Shown here piece by piece: positions 16,925 through 23,509 of a stretch of 33,924 bases of DNA (the stretch's first letter is position 1; every line of letters starts with the position of its first letter). The position numbers were made by a program, and so were the translations under genes. Source of the DNA: Planctomycetota bacterium (GTDB lineage: Bacteria > Planctomycetota > Planctomycetia > Gemmatales > Gemmataceae); assembly GCA_018970845.1 (NCBI GenBank), contig JAGWVO010000002.1, positions 1 through 33,924 of the forward strand. Direction: 5' to 3'. The notes beneath the pieces are model-generated. The model was not told the origin of the DNA. It made no database searches and saw nothing but the letters and a program-made list of their open reading frames with translations.

Positions 16925-17259
16925 ATGTCGGGCGCGAGCCGGGGTTGGTGCCCGCGTTGCTTGAGGGGATCGCCCAGCTGGTGCGGCAATGCCCCGATTG
17001 CGGCCACTTCACCTGCACGAGGCACAACGACGGCGGATTGGCCCGGTTCCCGGGCCTGGTGCGCGGCATCGAGGCCGTGCAGAGGGCCGATGCTAGCCGA
17101 ACCCCGTGGAACGGCTGCCCGGCCGTGGGCGACCGCACGCTCGAGATGATGTTCCGCGTCGAGTGCCGCGATCGGGGCGGAGCCATCGTGCGGTTGTGCG
17201 TGCGAGAAAGCACCGAGCCGCGGACCGTGCCGGAACAGGAGGCGATCCCATGGGGTTAA
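16888..17259 (+). CDS. Small cysteine-containing protein of unknown function
   Basis: A 123-residue protein without a recognised family. The sequence has an N-terminal METTVYFSDAEMNVGREPGL and a cysteine cluster CPDCGHFTC at about 35-43 that could bind metal. There is a single additional CP at about 77 and a mixed strand-like region after it (LEMMFRVECRDRGGAIVRL). No signal peptide or membrane helix is seen. The ATG is supported by GGGAG at 16876-16880. It overlaps the kinase 3' end by 37 nt in a different frame, so the two would be co-expressed. A ribosome-associated or regulatory role would be pure guesswork. Confidence 0.6.
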   Translation: METTVYFSDAEMNVGREPGLVPALLEGIAQLVRQCPDCGHFTCTRHNDGGLARFPGLVRGIEAVQRADASRTPWNGCPAVGDRTLEMMFRVECRDRGGAIVRLCVRESTEPRTVPEQEAIPWG

Positions 17260-17425
17260 GTCCTCCGTATGGCGCGCCGGGATGCCGGGCGCCGCCTGCC
17301 CCAAGCCGCCGACCGCCGTTCGCCGTAATCGGGCCCGGCACCCGGCCAACCGGCAGGATTCCCAACCCGGGAGCCCGCCAACTTTCATTTGGTTTCACCA
17401 TTTCGCAGACTCAAGGAGAAGATCG

Positions 17426-17914
17426 ATGACAACCCAGATCGCCCCGCGCAAGGTCGTTCGCGACGAATCCACCCTTTTGCCCTTCACGCCATTTCGGATC
17501 GGCGCATTCGGCGGCATCATCGACCGCATGAGGAACGAATTCGACCGGATGCTGAACCGGTTCGACGCCGGCTGGGGGCAACCCTGGGAGGAGAACGGCA
17601 GTCCCTGGGGCCTGGACATCCGCGACGAGGAGGACGCCATCATCGTGGTGGCCGAGACTCCCGGCTTCGCGGCGAACGACTTCGACCTGCGGGTGCAGGA
17701 CAACCGGCTGACGCTGCGCGCCACCCACAAGGCCGAGCATAAGGAGAAGGGCGCCGTGGCGGTGCAGGATCGCCAGTACGCCGAATCGGTGCTGCTGCCC
17801 GGCGGCATCGACAAGGACAAGATCGAGGCGAACTACCAGAACGGCGTGCTGACGGTGCGCCTGCCGAAAACCGGCGAGTCGAAGGCGAGGAAGATCGCCA
17901 TCAAGGCGTTGTGA
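17426..17914 (+). CDS. Hsp20 / small heat-shock protein
   Basis: A 162-residue alpha-crystallin-type chaperone that would hold unfolded proteins in the cytoplasm. An N-terminal arm (PFRIGAFGGIIDRMRNEFDRML) precedes the alpha-crystallin domain. Recognisable strands are WGLDIRDEEDAIIVVAETPG, FDLRVQDNRLTLRATHKAE, YAESVLLPGGIDKDKIEA and the conserved YQNGVLTVRLPKT. The C-terminal Ile-x-Ile-type anchor appears as KIAIKAL. AAGGAG at 17413-17418, 7 nt before the ATG, fixes the start, although the frame is open further upstream. It sits in the middle of the stress-type cluster. The 166-nt gap before it holds no gene. Confidence 0.95.
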   Translation: MTTQIAPRKVVRDESTLLPFTPFRIGAFGGIIDRMRNEFDRMLNRFDAGWGQPWEENGSPWGLDIRDEEDAIIVVAETPGFAANDFDLRVQDNRLTLRATHKAEHKEKGAVAVQDRQYAESVLLPGGIDKDKIEANYQNGVLTVRLPKTGESKARKIAIKAL

Positions 17915-18060
17915 GCCCCGGCCGGGCCCGGCCGTGGCCCGCTGGCGCCGCAGTTGGCTCCCGATGGATGCCGCTGCCGCCGCCGGCGTCCCGGGCCCGG
18001 CCGTCATTTCACCTGGCGGCCACGAGAGGCGAAGGAACCGCGCGGATGGAGGCAACGGAC

Positions 18061-18285
18061 ATGCCAGTGACAACCAGGGAGGAAGGCGCGATGGCGATGG
18101 GTGCCCGGCCATGGCCGGCCGGAGACATTGCGGAGGTGGCCTTGCTGTTGCCCTCGTCGCAGGTGGAGGCGCTCGAGAGGGCGGCCAGCCGGCACGGCAT
18201 CACCGTGGGGCATTTGCTGAGGCTCATGGTCAGGCTGCATTTGGAACTGGACGAGGTGAACGCTCCGGCCAAGGCGGGATCCTGA
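18061..18285 (+). CDS. Small ribbon-helix-helix-like protein
   Basis: A 74-residue protein whose core resembles a CopG/Arc-type ribbon-helix-helix DNA-binding unit: a strand (EVALLLPSS) followed by QVEALERAASRHGITVGHL and LRLMVRLHLEL. Such proteins are dimeric transcriptional regulators or antitoxins; no toxin partner is adjacent. Several in-frame starts exist. I chose ATG 18061, because GGAGG (18048-18052) lies 8 nt upstream; ATG 18046 and 18088 are also possible. The segment upstream to 17911 is open but Pro/Arg-rich and unlikely to be translated. The gene precedes the second hydrolase copy by 19 nt. Function is inferred from pattern only. Confidence 0.6.
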   Translation: MPVTTREEGAMAMGARPWPAGDIAEVALLLPSSQVEALERAASRHGITVGHLLRLMVRLHLELDEVNAPAKAGS

Positions 18286-18304
18286 CGAAACCAAGGGGGG
18301 TGCC

Positions 18305-19000
18305 ATGGTTGTCGCATGTCGTCAGGCGGATCATCCCGTGGAGATCAGCCTGCCCGAGACAAGGATCATCGGCCAATTGCGCGCGGGGGATGGGTCGCGG
18401 GGCATCGTGATTTTCGCCAACGGCGTGGGCGCCAGGCGGTTCGCCCACCGGGACGGCCAGATCGCCTCGGTGCTGCACCGGCACGGCTTGGCGACGCTGA
18501 TGCTGCGGTTGCTGCTGCCCGACGAGGAGAGGTTGCCCGAGGCGCTGTTCAATGTCGGGCTCTTGGCGGAAAGGTTGGTACGGGCGATCGACTGGCTGGG
18601 TGACTCGGAGTGGATGAACGGGTGGCCGGTCGGGTTGATCGGCGCGGGAACGGGCGCCGGCGCGGCGTTGGTCGCCGCGGCGCGGCGGCCGGGGCGGGTC
18701 GACGCCATAGTCAGCCGGGGCGGCCGGCCTGACCTGGCCATCGATTGGCTGGACGAGGTGGAGGCGCCGACCCTGCTCATTGTCGGGGGCGCCGACCTTC
18801 ATGTCGCCCAGCTTAACAAGTCGGCCCTGGCGGGCCTGAACGGGTGCGAGTGCGCCTTGGCGGTCGTGCCGGACGCGACGCACCTGTTTCCCGAGCCGGG
18901 GGCCATCGAGGAAGTGGCGCGCCTGGCGAGGGATTGGTTCGTGAGGCATCTCAACGGGGGGGAGGCGGGTGACCATGGCGTTGGAATCCAGGAAGGATGA
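18305..19000 (+). CDS. Hydrolase paralogue lacking the catalytic serine (probable pseudo-enzyme)
   Basis: A 231-residue paralogue of the hydrolase at 12683-13354. Shared blocks include VSRGGRPDLA, APTLLIVGG, ATHLF.EPGA and the C-terminal RDWF. The nucleophile elbow reads GAGTG: Gly115 replaces the catalytic Ser, although Thr116 is adjacent. The oxyanion segment is IFANGVGARRFAHRD, with His to Asn. The acid position retains Asp in VGGADLHV and the base His193 is kept. The fold is therefore intact but ordinary serine hydrolysis should be impossible. It may be a regulatory or binding homologue. An AAGGGGGG run precedes the ATG by 4 nt. The 3' end overlaps the sigma-factor gene by 26 nt, implying coupling. 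Confidence 0.85.
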   Translation: MVVACRQADHPVEISLPETRIIGQLRAGDGSRGIVIFANGVGARRFAHRDGQIASVLHRHGLATLMLRLLLPDEERLPEALFNVGLLAERLVRAIDWLGDSEWMNGWPVGLIGAGTGAGAALVAAARRPGRVDAIVSRGGRPDLAIDWLDEVEAPTLLIVGGADLHVAQLNKSALAGLNGCECALAVVPDATHLFPEPGAIEEVARLARDWFVRHLNGGEAGDHGVGIQEG

Positions 19001-19601
19001 GGAGATGAGGGATGGGGAACGCAAGGACGGGTTGCTGACCTCGGTCACCATGATCGGCGAGCTTCAATCGGGAGCGGAGACCGACGCGTGGCGGAGGTTC
19101 CTCAAGATCTATGGCCCGCTGATGGTGCGCTGGAACATGGACCATGGCGTGCAGAGCGCCGACGCGGCGGATGTCGCCCAGGAGGTGGCGCTGTTCGTGT
19201 TCAACAACATCCACAAGTTCGAGCGCAGGCACCCGGGGGCGTTCCGGGCGTGGCTCAGGGCGATTGCGGTCAACAAGATCAGGCGCCTGAGGAGCGGTCG
19301 CAACGAGGCGGGCCTGGACGCCAGCGGCGCGGGGGATGTGCGCGACCGCCATTCGGGAGGCACCTGGGCGGCGGATTACTGCGAGGGAATCCTGCTGAGG
19401 GGCCTGCATGTGATCCGCAAGGAGTTCGAGCCGAACACCTGGGCCGCCTTCGAGGAGGTGTATTTGGGCGACGGCGACCCGGCGGAGGTGGGCCGCCGGC
19501 TGGGACTTTCACGCAACGCGGTGTACATCGCCCGCAGCCGGGTGCTGGCCAGGCTGCGGGAGGTGCTGCGGGGCATCATCGACGACGAGGCGATCCAGTA
19601 G
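18975..19601 (+). CDS. ECF-type RNA polymerase sigma factor (planctomycete style)
   Basis: A 208-residue extracytoplasmic-function sigma factor. Region 2 is recognisable in WRRFLKIYGPLMVRWNMDHG, the VAQEVALFVFNNIHKFE stretch and GAFRAWLRAIAVNKIRR. Region 4 is the helix-turn-helix VGRRLGLSRNAVYIARSRVLARLREVL. The linker between them is long, as in the planctomycete-enriched ECF groups. It would redirect RNA polymerase to stress promoters. I chose ATG 18975 because GGAGG at 18961-18965 lies 9 nt upstream; GTG 18969 is in frame. Located at the end of the cluster; the kinase/zinc-finger fusion at 15704 is the only candidate regulator nearby. Confidence 0.9.
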   Translation: MALESRKDEEMRDGERKDGLLTSVTMIGELQSGAETDAWRRFLKIYGPLMVRWNMDHGVQSADAADVAQEVALFVFNNIHKFERRHPGAFRAWLRAIAVNKIRRLRSGRNEAGLDASGAGDVRDRHSGGTWAADYCEGILLRGLHVIRKEFEPNTWAAFEEVYLGDGDPAEVGRRLGLSRNAVYIARSRVLARLREVLRGIIDDEAIQ

Positions 19602-19627
19602 CGGGCCGACCCATCCCTTGGGCGCGG

Positions 19628-21796
19628 TCAGACCTTGTTGGGGTTGATCGCGTAGTAACCGTTGAAATTGGTCCGCAGGAAAGGCACGCTTGCCTCGATG
19701 ATCAAGTAGGTTTGGCTCGCGCTTGCCGGAGGATTGGTGGAGTCGTAAACGCCTGAGGTCTTGTTGGAGCCCCACGGATTGCGCAGCAGGATGGTCTGGT
19801 TGGCGTTGTTGAAGCCGACCATCATGTAGTCGTGGTTGCCGACAAGCGGGTAGCTGTTGGCGACGCTGCCGGTGTTCACATCGACCGGTGGTTTTTGCTT
19901 CGTGCCGAAGACCACGCCGACGCCGGCGTTGTAGGCCGCGACAACTTGCTGGTAGGTGAGGTTCGAGAGGTCGGTCGTATTCAGGTATCCTGTTTGTCCC
20001 GTGAGGTACATGAGGACCTGGTTGCCATTATAAAGCCCGTTGATCGTGCCGTAGGCGTTGCGGACATCCGCGGTGTCGGAAGGACTCGACCAGACCGCCG
20101 AGGCATTTTCCTGCACGAACGCCTTTTCAATCACAGCCACCCAAATGGGAGTGGTTGGATTGGCGAAAGATCCATATCCGTTTGCATAAGTCCAATTGGT
20201 GTCGGTACGCGTGGTGTATGTCGGGAAGTAATTGTCGACGGTGACATAGTCGGCGACCATTTGGCCCGTGGACTGGCTGTGGAAAAAGAACTTGACGGTG
20301 TAGGTGTTGTCGCCGTTGTCGATGAAAAGGCCGTCGGGATCCTGTCCCGTGGACGGGTTGTAAAGGGCGATGTAGTTGAATCCCGAAACCACTTCCTTCG
20401 ACAAGATCGTGCCGACGGAGGACAGGAAATAGCAGTCGCCGACATCGCCTTGAAGGATGTCGTCGAGCACCGGCCCATTCTGCCCGAAGAAAGGGTTGGC
20501 CGTGGCCTGCTGGTAAGGGTTGTCGCCGGCGTCGGGCCTGTCGAGGCCGAGGAACCACTTGTCGACCAGCAGGCCGAGTTGGGTGGCGGTGCTGTTGGGC
20601 GCGAGGTTGCCCAACGGCTGGTTTTGGTAGGTGGCGTTGGCGAAGTTGCCGTTGATCACCTTGCCGGCAAGGTTGAAGACATAATTGTACATCGGGTATC
20701 GGGCCGACCCGAGGCTTGACTGCGTGGCATCGATGACCGAGGCGTTGGCGATGATCGCCTTGAGGCTGTTGAACTCGCTCGCGGTGACCTTGCCGTCGGC
20801 CTCGACGGTGTCAAAGATGCCTCCCGCGCCAATCCAATCCTGCCGGGAAAGCTCGCCATCGGAAAGCAGGCCCTGGACAACCGTGTTGAGCCGGGCGTTG
20901 GGCAGCGCCGAGTTGGCGGGGGTGACGACGAACGACTGGGACGGCGCGGCGGCGGGCGGAACCGACTTGAGCGCCAGGCGGTAGTCTCCGAGGCCGTGGC
21001 CGCCATCGGAAAAGACGCGGACGAAGTAGGTGCCGGGAGCCTTGCCGGCCAGCGACACGCCCAAGGTCTTGGAACCGCCGGAATTGGCATCAACCAGCCT
21101 GTTCTGCCTGTCGAACACCTCGATGTTCCAGTTGACCTTGGCGCCCAGCGGCGCGGTGGCGAGCACCCGGCTGCCGGGGCCCGAGTTCCCCGCCAGCCGG
21201 AACGAGTACCAGTCCTCATCCTGCCTAGGCAGCTTGCCGTCGATGATGATGGTGGAGTTGCGAACCGCGCCGGCGAAGCGCGCCTGGGCCCTGGTGTTGT
21301 TGGCGCCGAAGGCATCGTCGCGGGTGGGGATGACGACCGGGGCGTCGACATGCAGTTGGTAGCGGATGCCTGTGGCCCCGCCGATGCCCGAGACCTTGGC
21401 GAAGTAAACGCCCTTGGGCATGCCATCAAGGCTGACGGCGGTGTAGTCCACATTGCGGCCCGCGGCGATGCCGACCTGCTGGCCGTTGGGCCTCACCACT
21501 TCCAGTTGAAGAAGCGATTGGCCGTTTTCAGCGGTGATGAAGACATGGTCGTTGCGGGTCGCCAAGTCGCGGGTCTGGAACCGTATCCAATCGGCGTTGC
21601 CGTCAAGCTTGAGGGTGGCCGTGGCGTCGCGGGTGAGCACCCCGAGGTTGAGGGCCTTGGCTGGGGTCTCGTAGTAGGCCCAATCGGTGGGATTGACACT
21701 GATGGTTGGGGTGAGCCTGGTTTCGAGCTGTTCCAGGCTCGGACGGCGAGGGTTGGAACGCTTGGCGCGGCTGTTATCACCAAAGGAATCAAACAT
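19628..21796 (-). CDS. Exported calpain-like cysteine protease (peptidase C2)
   Basis: A 722-residue multidomain protein. The N-terminus has the planctomycete export-type motif RPSLEQLETRLTP at about 19-31, without a classical signal peptide. Two PPC-like beta domains follow (about 40-290), with DEDWYSFRLAG in the second. The C-terminal protease domain has the calpain triad: Cys455 in QGDVGDCYFLSS, His655 in GNHDYMMVGF and Asn673 in LLRNPWGS. All three are present, so it should be active. Classical calpains need calcium; no EF-hand is seen. I chose ATG 21796, preceded by AGAGGG; ATG 21811 and TTG 21814 are in frame upstream. The gene converges on the sigma factor gene. Confidence 0.88.
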   Translation of the reverse strand: MFDSFGDNSRAKRSNPRRPSLEQLETRLTPTISVNPTDWAYYETPAKALNLGVLTRDATATLKLDGNADWIRFQTRDLATRNDHVFITAENGQSLLQLEVVRPNGQQVGIAAGRNVDYTAVSLDGMPKGVYFAKVSGIGGATGIRYQLHVDAPVVIPTRDDAFGANNTRAQARFAGAVRNSTIIIDGKLPRQDEDWYSFRLAGNSGPGSRVLATAPLGAKVNWNIEVFDRQNRLVDANSGGSKTLGVSLAGKAPGTYFVRVFSDGGHGLGDYRLALKSVPPAAAPSQSFVVTPANSALPNARLNTVVQGLLSDGELSRQDWIGAGGIFDTVEADGKVTASEFNSLKAIIANASVIDATQSSLGSARYPMYNYVFNLAGKVINGNFANATYQNQPLGNLAPNSTATQLGLLVDKWFLGLDRPDAGDNPYQQATANPFFGQNGPVLDDILQGDVGDCYFLSSVGTILSKEVVSGFNYIALYNPSTGQDPDGLFIDNGDNTYTVKFFFHSQSTGQMVADYVTVDNYFPTYTTRTDTNWTYANGYGSFANPTTPIWVAVIEKAFVQENASAVWSSPSDTADVRNAYGTINGLYNGNQVLMYLTGQTGYLNTTDLSNLTYQQVVAAYNAGVGVVFGTKQKPPVDVNTGSVANSYPLVGNHDYMMVGFNNANQTILLRNPWGSNKTSGVYDSTNPPASASQTYLIIEASVPFLRTNFNGYYAINPNKV

Positions 21797-22043
21797 GGGC
21801 GGCCCTCTCATCAATCACAAGCAGATGGTATCAAGTGCTAATAAGCTTATCGGTGATTGAGGCCGCCGTCAACATTGTCCAAGCTTCCCATTTGTTCCAA
21901 TTTTCGTTGGGTTCTCCATCCGGAATGATGGGGCGGATTTGTCATCAATGGGCCAATCCATGATTGGCATGAAGTAACACCAATTTGAGAGCTGGATTGC
22001 GATAGGTGAAATGCCAAGGTCGGGATTCCCGGCATGATCAACC

Positions 22044-22129
22044 CGCCCCTCACTTCGTTCAGGGCTCTCAAGCCGCGGAATCGGGCTGGATCACCAGATA
22101 CTTAAGAGCCTTGAACGAAGTGAGGGGCG
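22044..22129. repeat. Large inverted repeat of the dispersed family
   Basis: Arms of 25 nt (22044-22068 and 22105-22129) pair with one mismatch around a 36-nt loop. The arm core is CTCACTTCGTTC/GAACGAAGTGAG. The left half matches 11396-11428; the right half plus the loop matches 8791-8863. It lies in the 411-nt gap 21797-22207 between the calpain gene start and the molybdoenzyme gene end. The rest of that gap is of lower GC content, with no recognisable gene. Confidence 0.75.
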
Positions 22130-22207
22130 AACCGGCATCCCTTCGGAAAGGACCGCTTTTGAATCCAACACGCCCCTGGCCCTTGTGCTTCCGCCATTGT
22201 CCGCGCC

Positions 22208-23497
22208 TCAGGAAACGCGCACGGCGATTTCCTCGATGTCGCACCGGCCGCCCTTGCGGAACGGGCGGGGCATCGGCTGGGCGTTGCCACCCTCATCGAT
22301 GGTCCTTGAGCGCAGCGTGTAGTCGCCCGCGGGCAGGCCCGGCAGCAGGACGGCCCAATGGGCCATCGCCAGGCGCATCGGCCACCGGGCGGGAGTTCCG
22401 CGCGCGTCGAGTCCCCGGATGTCGCGGACGGTGCCGCCCAGCCAGCTTTCGGGCGGTCCCAGGATGGCGGCGTCGGTCCAGGGCGCCGTGGCGAACCACG
22501 GATCGTCGTCCTTCCAGGCGGCCTTGGCGGGCGAGATCCATACCTGCACCTTCGACAATCCGGAGACTCCTGATTGGGCGTATCCGGTCACGCCAATGGG
22601 CTTGCCGGCGACGGGCTTTTCGGTGACATGCAGCGTCGCCGCGAAGGTCTTCATGGGGCTGTCGATGTCGTTGTTCTGCCCGGCGTAGGTGTCGTTGGCG
22701 TGGGGCAGGTTGCTGAGGAACACGCGCGTGAGCCATTTCACCGACTTGAAACCGTAATGCTCGGGCACGACCATGCGCGCCGGGGCGCCCCGCTCGGGGG
22801 TGAGCCACTCGCCGTTGAGCTTGTGGCAGACGATCACCGGGGGGAGGCCGTCGGGATCCTCGAGGACGCGTCCGACGGGCAGGGACGAGCGGAACATCTG
22901 GGCGGGGTCGTTGTTGTGGTAGCCGTGGTAATGGACGCGCCTGAGGTTTTCCCGGGGCCTGGCCATCCAGACGAGTTCCCTCAGGGGCACGCCCTCCCAG
23001 ACGCCCATGCCGAGGGGGCAGCCGATGTTGAGGCATGTCATGAGCTTGGGGAAGCGCACGGAGCGCGTCTTGGCGACCTCGAGGAAGGCGTCGAAGGTGA
23101 TGGCCGTGCCATCGGCCAGGGAGAACCGCTTGCCGAGCGTGGCGGGATGCTCCGGGTCGGGGAGGATTTCGAGCCTCCAGGTGTCGCGGGTGAGCCCGGC
23201 CTCGCGGAGTCGCTCGGGAGGCAGTGAGTGGGGCACGGGCTTGCCGCGCGAGACATCGCGGAAGGAGGCCTGCGGCGTGAGGTAGGGGCCGAGCTTGGCG
23301 AGGAGTGCCTTGAGGGCCTCGGGGGACGGCTCGGCCGCGAGCATGAGCGCCGCGGCGGATCCTCCCGATTGAGCCATGAAGTGCCTGCGGCTGAGCCGCC
23401 GGTGCCGCTTCAGGAAGCTCACGGCCTCGGGAGGCGGTTGGGGCGATTCCATGGGATTCCCGCCGCTGGTTTCACGACTGTTCGCCCCAAGGGACAT
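22208..23497 (-). CDS. Tat-exported sulfite-oxidase-like molybdopterin oxidoreductase
   Basis: A 429-residue member of the sulfite oxidase/oxidoreductase molybdopterin-binding family. A twin-arginine signal is visible at 35-53 (LSRRHFMAQSGGSAAALML), so the folded cofactor-bearing protein should be exported. The Moco domain has Cys155 in LMTCLNIG as the likely molybdenum ligand. It also has MGVWEGVPLREL, and PPVIVCHKLNGEWLTPERGAP followed by RMVVPEHYGFKSVKW, all typical. The C-terminal dimerisation domain contains VTGYAQSGVSGLSKVQVWI and AHWAVLLPGLPAGDYTLRSR. No haem domain is fused. The substrate (sulfite or an organic sulfoxide-type compound) is not decidable. The gene starts 12 nt after the PPC-repeat gene; ATG 23452 is an alternative start. 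Confidence 0.88.
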   Translation of the reverse strand: MSLGANSRETSGGNPMESPQPPPEAVSFLKRHRRLSRRHFMAQSGGSAAALMLAAEPSPEALKALLAKLGPYLTPQASFRDVSRGKPVPHSLPPERLREAGLTRDTWRLEILPDPEHPATLGKRFSLADGTAITFDAFLEVAKTRSVRFPKLMTCLNIGCPLGMGVWEGVPLRELVWMARPRENLRRVHYHGYHNNDPAQMFRSSLPVGRVLEDPDGLPPVIVCHKLNGEWLTPERGAPARMVVPEHYGFKSVKWLTRVFLSNLPHANDTYAGQNNDIDSPMKTFAATLHVTEKPVAGKPIGVTGYAQSGVSGLSKVQVWISPAKAAWKDDDPWFATAPWTDAAILGPPESWLGGTVRDIRGLDARGTPARWPMRLAMAHWAVLLPGLPAGDYTLRSRTIDEGGNAQPMPRPFRKGGRCDIEEIAVRVS

Positions 23498-23509
23498 GCC
23501 CGCGGGTGG

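Noticed and set aside
17911..18060. Extension of the ribbon-helix-helix gene to the ATG at 17911 overlapping the Hsp20 stop
   Set aside because: The added residues are Pro/Arg-rich and unlike any domain; stronger ribosome-binding sites precede ATG 18046 and 18061.
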